From assembly GCA_023425225.1 (NCBI GenBank), contig JAFADB010000083.1:1-8478 (forward strand): DNA of 8,478 bases, read 5' to 3'. Source of the DNA: Pseudomonadota bacterium. GTDB taxonomy: Bacteria > Pseudomonadota > Gammaproteobacteria > Xanthomonadales > Xanthomonadaceae. Positions within the stretch are counted from its first letter, which is position 1. Every line of letters starts with the position of its first letter. The notes beneath the pieces are model-generated. The model ran no database searches. It was not told the DNA's origin and saw only the letters and a program-made list of their open reading frames with translations. The translations under genes and the position numbers were made by a program. This document shows positions 1 to 6,484 of this stretch, piece by piece.

Positions 1-137
1 CGAACACGCCCTCGGGCACGAGCGCGAACAGCGAGGGCGTGGCGGTGGAAGTCGTCGAAGGGTCCAGCACGAAGGTCCGGGCGGCAAAAACCGCTACTTT
101 AGCCGGATCGGCCGGTCCGGGCCCGCCCGCGCCGGGA
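1..137. other. Left edge, mostly noncoding; possible 5' end of a minus-strand gene
   Basis: This is the stretch downstream of the TetR stop codon. On the minus strand a frame is open from the TetR stop region to the window edge. Its only visible start is GTG at position 70, giving VLDPSTTSTATPSLFALV and onward. The fragment is too short to assign to a family and no Shine-Dalgarno sequence precedes it. A weak hairpin (CCGGA/TCCGG on the minus strand) lies just after the TetR gene, about a dozen bases before a five-T run, but it is not a convincing terminator. Whether a gene starts here cannot be decided from this window. Confidence 0.25.
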
Positions 138-788
138 TCACGCCGGGCAGGCCGGCGCCGCCGGGGCCGTCCCGTCAGGCCCCAGCACCAGCTCGACCAG
201 CGCGGCGATCACCGCCTCGTGGTCCACCCCGGGCGCGTCCTGCCCGAGCATCACGGTCTGGGTGGTGAGGCGGGCGAACAGCGCATCGAACAGGAACTCG
301 GCCGCCAGCGGCGGTACCGGCCTGCCGTCGGCACCGGCGCGGTCGTGCAACATCGGCCGCAGCTTGGCGTACCACACCTGCGGGCCGTGCTCGTACCAGG
401 CGCGGCCGGCGCCCGGCACGTGCGCCTCGCCCTCGACCACCATTCGGTAGAAGGCGACGTGGGCGGGCGAGGCGACCACCGCCACCAGCTCGCGCAGGAT
501 CGCCTGCAGCCGCCGGCGCAGCGGCCCGTCGGCGATGTCGATGGCATCGAGGTTGTGCAGGAAGCGGTCGCACAGGTACTCGACCACCGCCATGAACAGC
601 GCGGCCTTGCTGCCGAAGTAGCGGTAGATGCTGGCCTTGGAACCGCCGGCCCCGGCCACCAGCGCATCGACGCTGACGCCGGCGTAGCCGTGGCGCAGGA
701 AGGCCTGGCTCGCCGACTCCAGGATGCGCGACCGCCGCACCTCGCCCCGGTGTTGTACGGGCGGGATGCGGCGGGGCGTGGAGCTCAT
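138..788 (-). CDS. TetR/AcrR-family transcriptional regulator (AefR-like C-terminal domain)
   Basis: This 216-residue protein is a DNA-binding repressor of normal TetR length. The N-terminal helix-turn-helix lies at about residues 18-64, with the family signature around SKASIYRYFGSKAALF (residues 50-65). The C-terminal ligand half contains a pattern typical of the AefR-like TetR group: FYRMVVEGEAHVPG, then a WYEHGP segment. The gene starts 10 bases after the stop codon of the PQQ dehydrogenase gene on the same strand, with only a weak ribosome site, so co-transcription and perhaps translational coupling are likely. Its probable operator is the 20-bp palindrome upstream of that dehydrogenase (3320-3339), which would make it a feedback regulator of its own operon. 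The family call is firm; the target and inducer are inferred or unknown. Confidence 0.93.
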   Translation of the reverse strand: MSSTPRRIPPVQHRGEVRRSRILESASQAFLRHGYAGVSVDALVAGAGGSKASIYRYFGSKAALFMAVVEYLCDRFLHNLDAIDIADGPLRRRLQAILRELVAVVASPAHVAFYRMVVEGEAHVPGAGRAWYEHGPQVWYAKLRPMLHDRAGADGRPVPPLAAEFLFDALFARLTTQTVMLGQDAPGVDHEAVIAALVELVLGPDGTAPAAPACPA

Positions 789-798
789 GCGGCGGGCG

Positions 799-3237
799 TC
801 AGGGCTTGGAAGGCAGCGCGTACGCTATCACGTAGTCGCCGCGGTCCGGCGACTGCCGCGCACCGCCGGCGGCGATGACCACGTACTGGCGCCCCTTGGG
901 CGAAACGTAGCTCAGCGGCGTGGCCTGGCCGCCCACCGGCAGCCGGCCCTTCCACAGTTCCTTGCCGGTGGCGATGTCCATCGCCCGCAGGTAGTAGTCC
1001 TGGGTGCCGGCGTAGAACACCAGGCCGCTGGCGGTGGTGACGCCGCCGCCGAGGGTCGGCATGCCCACCGGGAACGGGGCGTGGAAGCTCAGGCCGTCGA
1101 CGCTGACGTCGCGCAGCGTGCCGGCCGGGCGCTGCCACAGCAGCTGGCGCGACTTCAGGTCCAGCGCGGCGAACACGCCCCACGGCGGCGCCTGGCAGGG
1201 AATGCCCAGCGGCGAGTTGAACGCCTTGTGGTCGATCACGAACGGCGTGCCGTGCATCGGGTAGGTGCTGCCCACGCCGTGCCCGGCCACCAGCTTGCTC
1301 TCGTCGACCTCGTCGTGCGGGATCAGCTTGACGATCTGCGGGATGCGGATGTCGTTGAGGAACAGGTAGCCGGTGTCCTCGTCGATGGAGGCGCTGCCCC
1401 AGTTGAAGCCGCCGTAGTAGCCCGGGTAGATCAGCGTGTCCTGGGTCGACGGCGCGGTGAACTCGCCCTTGTAGTTGAGCTGGCGGAAGGCGATGCGGCA
1501 GGCCAGCTGGTCGAAGAACGTGGCGCCCCACATGTCGCGCTCGGTCAGCGGTTCGGTGCCCAGCGACGGCATGCCCACCGAGTACGGCTGGGTCGGCGAG
1601 ACGCGGTCGCCGGCGGCGTGTTCCTGCGGCACCGGCTTTTCCACCACCTCGGCCAGCGGCTGGCCGTTGCGGCGGTCGAGCAGGAAGATCTGCCCGCGCT
1701 TGGTCAGCTGCACCAGCGCCGGCAGCTTGCCGCCCTTGCCGTCGGGCACGTCGTACAGCGCCGGCTGCGCCGGCACGTCGTAGTCCCAGATGTCATGGTG
1801 CACGGTCTGGAAGGTCCAGCGCTCGCGGCCGCTGGCGATGTCCAGCGCGACCACCGCCGAGGAATGCTTCTCGGTGGTCTCCGGGCGGTTGCCGCCCCAG
1901 AAATCGGGCTGCTGGTTGCCGGTGGGCAGGTAGACCAGGCCCAGCTGCTCGTCGTAGGCCGGGGTGGACCAGACGTTGGGGGTGGCGCGCGAGTAGGTGC
2001 CGCCTTCCGGCGGCAGCCTGGTGATCTCCGGCTGGCCCATGTCCCAGGCCCAGACCAGCTCGCCGCTGTCGGCGCTGAAGGCCCGCACCACGCCGGACGG
2101 CTCGTCGATCGAGCGGCCATCGAAGGTCCAGCCGCCGAGGATGACCATGTTGCGCACCACCGTCGGCGCGGAGGTCAGGTAGTACCAGAGCACGTTGTCG
2201 TAATCGACCTTGCCCAGGCCGACCGTCAGGTCGACCGTGCCGTGGTCGCCGAAGTCCTCGCACGGCTTGCCGGTGGCCGCGTCGAGCTGGATCAACCGCG
2301 CATCGACCGTGGTCAGCACCACGCGGCCGGCACAGGTCGGCGCGGCCGGCGTGGCGGCGCGCGCCTGGCGCAGCGCGGCATCCTCGGCGAAGTCGTACGG
2401 CTGCTGCACCGCGGCCGGCTCGTAGTAGGCCAGGCCACGGCAGCGGTTCCAGGTCTTGCGGTCGGGGATCTGCGGGTCGAACGTCCAGCGCTCCTCGCCG
2501 GTGTCCGCGTCCAGCGCGATCACCTTGTTCAGCGGCGTGCACACGTAGAGCAGGTCGCCGACCTGCATCGGCGTGTTCTGGAACTCGGAGGCGCCCTCGG
2601 CGATCTCGCCGGTGCGGTAGCGCCAGACCTCTTTCAGCTGGCCGACGTTGTCCTGGTTGATCTGCCGCGTCGGCACGAAGCGGGTGCCGGCGGGCGTGCG
2701 GCCGTAGTGGCGCCAGTCCAGCGGCCCGTCGGCCTCGGCGGGGCCCGCATCGGCCACCTGCGCGGCCGAACCGGCCGGGGCATGGACCACCCCGTGCGGG
2801 AAGAACATGGCGACGAAGCCGGCTACCGTGCCGGCGGCCAGCACCGCGGCCAGGCCATAGGCCGGCTTGCGCGGGGCGGTCGGCCGCAGTTGCGGCTGCA
2901 CCAGCGCGGCGACCAGGGCCAGCACCAGGAACGGCGCCAGGCGCGGCACCAGCGGCCAGAACGCCAGCCCCACCTCGACCAGCGACCAGGCCACGGTCGC
3001 CAGCGCCACCAGGCCGAACAGCCACGCGGCCGGCGGCTTGCGCAGCAGGTAGAGCACGCCGGCGACCAGCAGGCCGAGGCCGGCCAGCAGGTAGTACCAG
3101 GAGCCGCCCAGCGACACCAGCCGCGCGCCGCCGATGGCCAGGACCAGGCCGATGAGCGCCAGCACCACGCCGAACAGCGTCGCCGGCCAGCGGCTTCGCG
3201 CTGCCGGCGCCTTCTCGTTTGCAGTAGATGTGTTCAT
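799..3237 (-). CDS. gcd: Membrane-bound PQQ-dependent dehydrogenase, glucose/quinate/shikimate family
   Basis: This 812-residue quinoprotein oxidises a sugar or polyol on the periplasmic side and passes electrons to ubiquinone; E. coli Gcd has 796 residues. The N-terminus has five hydrophobic segments at about residues 19-38, 47-65, 70-92, 97-113 and 127-146. The beta-propeller then begins near DWRHYGRT (174-181) and continues through repeated W-rich blades. VHHDIWDYD contains Asp482, matching the catalytic Asp466 of E. coli Gcd. Lys513 in LTKRGQIFLLDRRNG matches Lys493. The C-terminal LPVGGQATPLSYV segment is also typical. The residue matching E. coli His262 appears to be Trp263, so the substrate may not be glucose; quinate, shikimate or another polyol is possible. 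GGAGGT lies 18 bases before the ATG, farther than ideal, but no nearer in-frame start exists. A TetR gene follows at 10 bases. Confidence 0.93.
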   Translation of the reverse strand: MNTSTANEKAPAARSRWPATLFGVVLALIGLVLAIGGARLVSLGGSWYYLLAGLGLLVAGVLYLLRKPPAAWLFGLVALATVAWSLVEVGLAFWPLVPRLAPFLVLALVAALVQPQLRPTAPRKPAYGLAAVLAAGTVAGFVAMFFPHGVVHAPAGSAAQVADAGPAEADGPLDWRHYGRTPAGTRFVPTRQINQDNVGQLKEVWRYRTGEIAEGASEFQNTPMQVGDLLYVCTPLNKVIALDADTGEERWTFDPQIPDRKTWNRCRGLAYYEPAAVQQPYDFAEDAALRQARAATPAAPTCAGRVVLTTVDARLIQLDAATGKPCEDFGDHGTVDLTVGLGKVDYDNVLWYYLTSAPTVVRNMVILGGWTFDGRSIDEPSGVVRAFSADSGELVWAWDMGQPEITRLPPEGGTYSRATPNVWSTPAYDEQLGLVYLPTGNQQPDFWGGNRPETTEKHSSAVVALDIASGRERWTFQTVHHDIWDYDVPAQPALYDVPDGKGGKLPALVQLTKRGQIFLLDRRNGQPLAEVVEKPVPQEHAAGDRVSPTQPYSVGMPSLGTEPLTERDMWGATFFDQLACRIAFRQLNYKGEFTAPSTQDTLIYPGYYGGFNWGSASIDEDTGYLFLNDIRIPQIVKLIPHDEVDESKLVAGHGVGSTYPMHGTPFVIDHKAFNSPLGIPCQAPPWGVFAALDLKSRQLLWQRPAGTLRDVSVDGLSFHAPFPVGMPTLGGGVTTASGLVFYAGTQDYYLRAMDIATGKELWKGRLPVGGQATPLSYVSPKGRQYVVIAAGGARQSPDRGDYVIAYALPSKP

Positions 3238-3319
3238 GTCTTGAGCTCTGACAGGACCTCCGCACCTGACGGGGCGAATTCCGGCTGGCCGGGCGGGAGG
3301 CGGGATGAGGGGAACATGT

Positions 3320-3339
3320 ACTGTACTGAACCGTACAGT
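3320..3339. promoter_or_regulatory. Inverted repeat, probable TetR operator for gcd-tetR
   Basis: Perfect 7-bp arms ACTGTAC and GTACAGT are separated by six bases. The repeat lies about 80 bp upstream of the dehydrogenase start codon and immediately downstream of a candidate minus-strand -10 box, so a bound dimer would cover the transcription start. Size and symmetry fit TetR-family sites, and a TetR gene is the last gene of the operon. Binding itself is inferred. Confidence 0.7.
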
Positions 3340-3344
3340 TGCGC

Positions 3345-3373
3345 ATTATGCGCGCATTTGCCGCTGTGCCCAA
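3345..3373 (-). promoter_or_regulatory. Candidate sigma70-type promoter for gcd-tetR
   Basis: Read on the minus strand, TTGGGC (3373-3368) and CATAAT (3350-3345) are separated by 17 bases. The -10 box matches consensus at five of six positions; the -35 box matches only at TTG. Initiation a few bases after CATAAT would fall at the edge of the 3320-3339 palindrome, a usual arrangement for repression. The leader would be about 100 bases long. Confidence 0.45.
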
Positions 3374-3524
3374 ACCACGTAGGCATGGTAGCCACGGGGC
3401 TTGGGGCACGATGCCGGCGGGATCCACCGCTGCGCCAGGCCCGCGCGCGTGCCGGCATCCGGCGCGGGTCGACAGCGCGAGCGCGCCGGCGGTTTGCCGC
3501 AACCACCGATGCGGGAGCCGCGAT

Positions 3525-3540
3525 CGCCGCGCGGGCGGCG
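3525..3540 (-). terminator. GC hairpin after the secreted-protein gene, possible terminator
   Basis: On the minus strand, CGCCGC and GCGGCG form a perfect 6-bp stem around the loop CCGC, beginning one base after the stop codon at 3542. No T-run follows, so this is at best a weak or factor-assisted terminator or an mRNA-stabilising end. Confidence 0.3.
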
Positions 3541-3541
3541 G

Positions 3542-4030
3542 TCAGGAGCCGCAGTCGCCGACCCGCAGGAAACGGCTGCTGTAGCGATACGGCCCCTGCT
3601 CGGCCGAGAGCTGGATCTCGCTGCCGTTCCTCTTCAGGGTGTAACGGATCTGCCCGTCCGCCGCCGGCACTGCCGTGCCACGCTGCACCGATGGCGCGGG
3701 TGTGCACCGGGCACGCAGTTCGGCCGATCCGGCCCGGTCCCGGACCACCTCGACCGGACAGTGCGCGTCGGCCGGGCGCATCTGGTTGGCCACCGACTGC
3801 ACGTAGTCGGCGATCGCCACGCAGCCGGTCTCCGAACCGTCGCGCTGCAGCGGATGCTGCGGACTGACCTTGTGGATATGCCACCACATCCCGTCCTCGG
3901 CATCGTCGAACAGCCGGAGCGTGGGAAATGCCGAAGCCGGTTCGGCGGCGGGAGCGGGGAGGACGGGACAGGTGAATCCGGCCAGCGCGAGCGCGCCGGC
4001 CAGACCAAGACGGTTCCAGGCGGGATTCAT
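3542..4030 (-). CDS. Small secreted protein of unknown function, loosely DUF3617-like
   Basis: The 162-residue product has a Sec-type signal peptide: Arg7, then a hydrophobic core at about residues 9-25, and a likely cleavage after an Ala-rich stretch near residues 27-34. The mature part contains four cysteines (70, 91, 109, 160), enough for two disulfides, suggesting a periplasmic or exported protein. The layout (GMWW near residue 47, then spaced Cys with alternating strands and a closing RYTLKRNGSEIQL) resembles DUF3617 proteins, but this is a pattern judgement only. The ATG at 4030 was chosen because it places the signal peptide correctly; ATG at 4057 would add nine residues. Neither has a good Shine-Dalgarno sequence. 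Longer open frames upstream read as Arg-rich noise. Function unknown. Confidence 0.65.
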   Translation of the reverse strand: MNPAWNRLGLAGALALAGFTCPVLPAPAAEPASAFPTLRLFDDAEDGMWWHIHKVSPQHPLQRDGSETGCVAIADYVQSVANQMRPADAHCPVEVVRDRAGSAELRARCTPAPSVQRGTAVPAADGQIRYTLKRNGSEIQLSAEQGPYRYSSRFLRVGDCGS

Positions 4031-4212
4031 TGCAGTTTCGGCAGCCAGTGGGGACATCGGTACGCGCGGCGTGGCGCCAGTGCGCGGCGGCGATGATGCC
4101 GGTCCGACATGACAGCACAAAGGCCATGGCGAGCGGACCGGTCGCCGGCAACCACGCGGCGATGTCGCTGGCATCCACCGAGGCCACCCCGGGCGCGACC
4201 GAATCGACGCCA

Positions 4213-4229
4213 CCGGCGGGATGCGCCGG
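4213..4229. repeat. Hairpin with 6-bp GC stem
   Basis: CCGGCG and CGCCGG flank the five-base loop GGATG. It lies about 65 bases downstream of the VOC stop codon and could contribute to transcript ending, though no T-run follows on the minus strand. Confidence 0.35.
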
Positions 4230-4257
4230 CATGTGGCACCGTCACGACGACCATGCG

Positions 4258-4273
4258 CGATCCGCCCGGATCG
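4258..4273. repeat. Near-perfect palindrome downstream of the VOC gene
   Basis: CGATCCG and CGGATCG are 7-bp arms around two central bases, about 21 bases after the VOC stop codon. It may be part of a terminator for the cupin-VOC transcript, together with the hairpin at 4213-4229, or a protein-binding site. No T-run follows. Confidence 0.4.
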
Positions 4274-4294
4274 GATTCGCGGCATGCCTGGCGC

Positions 4295-4663
4295 TTACCG
4301 CTCCTGGTCGGGGGCGACACTCGGCCGGTTCCGGGACAACTCCAGCAGGTAGCGTGGCTGCCCGTCCGGGTCGCGGATGCCGAATACCTTGCCGAAGGGC
4401 AACTCGGTCAGCGGCAGCACCAGACGGGTTTTCGCTGCCAGCGCCCGGCGGGCCGCCTCGATGTCCTCGACCAGCCAGTACAGTTCCTGCCGCCCGTCGC
4501 CGTCCATCGGTTCGTCGCTGGCGATCGCGAACGTCTCGAACTGGACGAACCGCGGGTGCCGGCGCTGCACCTGCAGGCCCATCACCGTGGTGTAGAAGTG
4601 CAGGGACGCCTCGATGTCCTCGACGTATTCGACGACGAACCCGAATCGGATCTCCAGTGGCAT
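4295..4663 (-). CDS. VOC-superfamily (glyoxalase/bleomycin-resistance fold) protein
   Basis: The 122-residue protein has one VOC domain of usual length, built of two beta-alpha-beta-beta-beta units. The first unit starts MPLEIRFGFVVEYVEDIEAS and continues FYTTVMGL, the classic turn of this fold. The second contains LYWLVEDIEAARRAL and ends FGIRDPDGQPRYLLELSRN, the standard closing strand with Glu109 in the usual metal-ligand place. The first-strand His common in metal-dependent members is not seen, so it may be a binding or resistance protein, or an enzyme with altered ligands. The ATG is preceded by GGAGAA at good spacing. It lies 38 bases after the cupin gene on the same strand, so the two are probably one operon. 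The substrate is unknown. Confidence 0.88.
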   Translation of the reverse strand: MPLEIRFGFVVEYVEDIEASLHFYTTVMGLQVQRRHPRFVQFETFAIASDEPMDGDGRQELYWLVEDIEAARRALAAKTRLVLPLTELPFGKVFGIRDPDGQPRYLLELSRNRPSVAPDQER

Positions 4664-4701
4664 GACGTTCTCCGGAATCGCAAGGAGCAAGGGATTGCGC
4701 G

Positions 4702-5181
4702 TTATGCGGCAGCCTCGGAGGGGCGGACCTCGAGCAGGTCCTGCGGGGCGATGCCCTGCGCGCGGCAATGGGCCAGGTAATCGGCCATCCGGTCGACGCA
4801 GGTGATCCGCCGGGACACGCCGCCGCGGCCGTCCAGGTATTCGACGGCGCCCATGACGACCACGAACAGCACCAGCGGCACTTCGCCGCTCGCCTCCCAC
4901 CAGTCGACGTTGCCCGCCGATTCGTGGACATACTCGCCCGGCAGCACGGTTTCCCCGGTGCACAGGCGCCGTTGCCCGGCGAGATTGAAGGCATGGACCT
5001 CGCCGGTGTGCCGGTGCAGGCCCAGGCGCACGCCGGGATCGAGCCGCATCAGCTCGACCCAGCCGCGGTTGCCATCGAGGAAGCGCAGCGGGCGCGACCA
5101 CTTGCCCGGCCCTTCGGGGATCCAGGACGGGTCGGCGGCGGCAGGCGGCGCGGACACCACGGAATGGAGTGCATTGATCAT
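4702..5181 (-). CDS. Cupin protein related to 2,4'-dihydroxyacetophenone dioxygenase (ChrR-type cupin)
   Basis: This 159-residue cupin has motif 1 as GLHRHTGEVHAFNLAG (His56, His58, Glu61 as likely metal ligands). A second segment, LPGEYVHESAG, carries His86, followed by VDWWEASGEVPLVLF. This arrangement resembles 2,4'-dihydroxyacetophenone dioxygenase, a mononuclear iron enzyme that cleaves an aryl ketone side chain to 4-hydroxybenzoate and formate, and related ChrR-like cupins. Family resemblance does not prove that substrate. ATG at 5181 was preferred over TTG at 5187 because AAGG lies six bases before the ATG. It is the first gene of a two-gene minus-strand unit with the VOC gene and diverges from the MBL-MocR pair. 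Confidence 0.85.
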   Translation of the reverse strand: MINALHSVVSAPPAAADPSWIPEGPGKWSRPLRFLDGNRGWVELMRLDPGVRLGLHRHTGEVHAFNLAGQRRLCTGETVLPGEYVHESAGNVDWWEASGEVPLVLFVVVMGAVEYLDGRGGVSRRITCVDRMADYLAHCRAQGIAPQDLLEVRPSEAAA

Positions 5182-5247
5182 CGGCAACCTTCGAGGACAG
5201 TCGGGAACAGGACTCCACGTTAGGGGCGCCGCCGGCCCCGCCGCTGG

Positions 5248-5269
5248 GCCATTTCATGGCAATGCCATG
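5248..5269. promoter_or_regulatory. Operator-like GCCAT/ATGGC half-site cluster
   Basis: CATGGCA and TGCCATG form a 15-bp palindrome with one central base (5255-5269). A further GCCAT at 5248 gives three half-sites starting at 5248, 5256 and 5264, a regular 8-base step with alternating orientation. It lies about 75 bases upstream of the cupin start, a normal place for a regulator site. The binding protein is unknown; the nearby MocR is the obvious candidate. Confidence 0.4.
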
Positions 5270-5461
5270 GAGCCAGTACCTGCGGGATCGACGCGGGCCG
5301 GTACTCGACATGCGCAGGCACGGTCCGCCGGTCGATCCGCTCGACCAGACCATTGCGCTCCGGTTGCGCAGCGTCGGCGCGGGCATCCTGCTCTCGGTGG
5401 CAAGAGCACCCAGCCAAGGGCGGCCTACGGCAAATGCGGCGCGGGAAGCCGACGCCATGAA

Positions 5462-5513
5462 ACTGGCTCCCCGGATTCCCCTAGAACTGGCCCTCGATAC
5501 CGGCCAGTCCAGT
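5462..5513. promoter_or_regulatory. Cluster of ACTGG boxes with a 7-bp inverted repeat
   Basis: ACTGG occurs at 5462 and 5486 (direct repeats 24 bases apart), and its complement CCAGT at 5504 and 5509. The second and third form the perfect inverted repeat ACTGGCC-N9-GGCCAGT (5486-5508). It lies about 85-130 bases upstream of the MBL start codon. MocR regulators often bind combinations of direct and inverted boxes, so this is a candidate site for the MocR protein encoded in this operon; binding is inferred. Confidence 0.4.
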
Positions 5514-5536
5514 CGCACCATGGCCTTCCGCAACCC

Positions 5537-5548
5537 GGGATCGATCCA
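5537..5548. promoter_or_regulatory. Palindrome GGGATCGATCCA upstream of the MBL gene
   Basis: The 10-bp core GGATCGATCC is a perfect palindrome about 47-56 bases before the MBL start codon. The 12-bp string matches TGGATCAATCCA upstream of the alpha/beta hydrolase (8168-8179) at 10 of 12 positions, so both may be sites for the same regulator. Chance similarity cannot be excluded for so short a word. Confidence 0.3.
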
Positions 5549-5593
5549 CCATGCCGGTGTGCAGAAGCCGCCTCGCGACATCGGACTTTCGCC

Positions 5594-6484
5594 ATGACCC
5601 ACTATCTCTGCGAAACCTGTGGCACCCAGTTCGCCGATGGCGACACGCCTCCGGAACGCTGCCCGATCTGCGAGGACGAACGCCAGTACGTCGGCTGGAA
5701 CGGCCAGCAATGGACCACGCTGGAGGCGTTGCGGGCCAGCCATGGAATCCGCGTCGCGGACGATGCGGGCGTACTGAGCCTGGACATCGAGCCGCAGTTC
5801 GCGATTCCCCAGCGCGCGGCCTTCCTGCCCACGCCGGGGCTGAAGGTGCTGTGGGAATCCCTGAGCCTGGTCACCGATTCCGCGATTGCCGCCTTGAAGG
5901 AACGCGGCGGCGTCGACGTCATCGCGATCTCGCATCCGCACTTCTACTCCTCGATGGTGGAGTGGAGCGAGGCGCTGGGCGGGGTCCCCATCCTGCTGCA
6001 TGAAGCCGACCGCCAATGGGTCCAGCGCGCCTCCAGGCACGTCCAGTTCTGGCAGGGCGACACCTGCCGGCTCTCCGACGACGTCCGGCTGCTCCGCCTG
6101 GGTGGCCACTTCGAGGGCAGCACGGCCCTGCACTGGGCGGGCGGCCCCCGTCCCGGCGGCGCGCTGTTCCCCGGCGATGCCATCCAGGTGGTGAGCGATC
6201 GCCGGCACGCCACGTTCATGTACAGCTACCCGAACTTCATTCCGATGCGGCCGGCCGACGTGACCGCGATCCGCGATCGCCTGCATGGCATCGGGTTCGA
6301 GGACGTCTACGGCTACAGCCGTGGCAGGAACATCCTCGGCGACGCCCGCGCTGCGGTGGATGCATCGTTCGAGCGCTACCTGAAAGCCATCTCCTTCCGG
6401 CCCGGCCTCGCGAGTAACGCCGCGGGCCAAGCGACCTGCGGCTCGCCCCATGGATCGCGCATCCCGGCCACGGGGGCATCGTGA
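5594..6484 (+). CDS. MBL-fold protein with N-terminal rubredoxin-like zinc ribbon
   Basis: The 296-residue protein begins with a zinc- or iron-binding knuckle pair (Cys6, Cys9, Cys23, Cys26 in CETCGTQ and ERCPICEDE). A metallo-beta-lactamase fold follows. Its first metal motif reads ISHPHFYSS: His114 and His116 are present, but the Asp-His of HxHxDH is Tyr118-Ser119. GGHFEGS supplies His172 and FPGDA supplies Asp195. No terminal His is seen near YGYSRGRNI. The three-His site is thus kept while second-metal ligands are missing, suggesting a one-metal enzyme. This HPHFYS type is a known MBL subgroup without assigned function. The last 30 or so residues after ERYLKAI look like an unstructured extension. 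The stop overlaps the GTG of the MocR gene. The ATG has only a weak ribosome site. Confidence 0.9.
   Translation: MTHYLCETCGTQFADGDTPPERCPICEDERQYVGWNGQQWTTLEALRASHGIRVADDAGVLSLDIEPQFAIPQRAAFLPTPGLKVLWESLSLVTDSAIAALKERGGVDVIAISHPHFYSSMVEWSEALGGVPILLHEADRQWVQRASRHVQFWQGDTCRLSDDVRLLRLGGHFEGSTALHWAGGPRPGGALFPGDAIQVVSDRRHATFMYSYPNFIPMRPADVTAIRDRLHGIGFEDVYGYSRGRNILGDARAAVDASFERYLKAISFRPGLASNAAGQATCGSPHGSRIPATGAS

Larger units (their letters stand above)
3238..3541. other. Intergenic region between the secreted-protein gene and gcd
   Basis: This 304-base gap holds the candidate gcd promoter, the TetR-type palindrome and, at its far end, a hairpin just after the stop of the upstream gene. No reading frame here looks like a protein: the plus-strand frames are rich in Arg, Pro and Ala without family resemblance. 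The part between about 3390 and 3520 shows nothing further. Confidence 0.6.
4031..4294. other. Gap between the VOC gene and the secreted-protein gene
   Basis: This 264-base region follows the VOC gene and precedes the secreted-protein gene on the minus strand. It carries two strong inverted repeats, described separately. Frames are open on both strands but none gives a recognisable protein. One minus-strand stretch (around DIAAWLPATGPLAMAFVL) has a hydrophobic run but no supporting ribosome site or conserved pattern. No convincing promoter for the secreted-protein gene was found. Confidence 0.5.
5182..5593. promoter_or_regulatory. Divergent regulatory region between cupin-VOC and MBL-MocR operons
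   Basis: This 412-base region separates two divergent gene pairs and must hold promoters for both. No convincing -35/-10 pair was found for either direction. It holds several symmetric elements: CATGGCA/TGCCATG (5255-5269), ACTGGCC/GGCCAGT (5486-5508) and GGATCGATCC (5538-5547). A plus-strand frame (5256-5597, 113 codons) is open but resembles no family and has no good ribosome site, so it is not called. Confidence 0.55.

Noticed and set aside
39..878. A 279-codon plus-strand frame over the TetR gene
   Set aside because: It is antisense to a clear TetR protein and has low-complexity Arg/Gly/Pro-rich content with no domain pattern.
724..3867. A 1047-codon open frame on the plus strand
   Set aside because: It is antisense to the PQQ dehydrogenase and TetR genes, rich in Arg, His, Gln and Val, and resembles no family. 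Long antisense frames are expected opposite GC-rich genes.
3234..4232. A 332-codon minus-strand frame across the secreted-protein gene and the gcd promoter
   Set aside because: It overlaps the signal-peptide-bearing gene in another frame, crosses the operator region and has Arg-rich content. A short hydrophobic stretch near its start is not enough to call a gene.
5256..5597. A 113-codon plus-strand frame in the divergent region
   Set aside because: It has no recognisable domain and no ribosome site, and it ends overlapping the MBL start. It is more likely open by base composition.
4295..6451. A 718-codon minus-strand frame running from within the MBL gene into the VOC protein
   Set aside because: Only its last 122 codons form a protein (VOC), preceded by a good ribosome site at 4663. 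The rest is antisense to the MBL gene and out of frame with the cupin.
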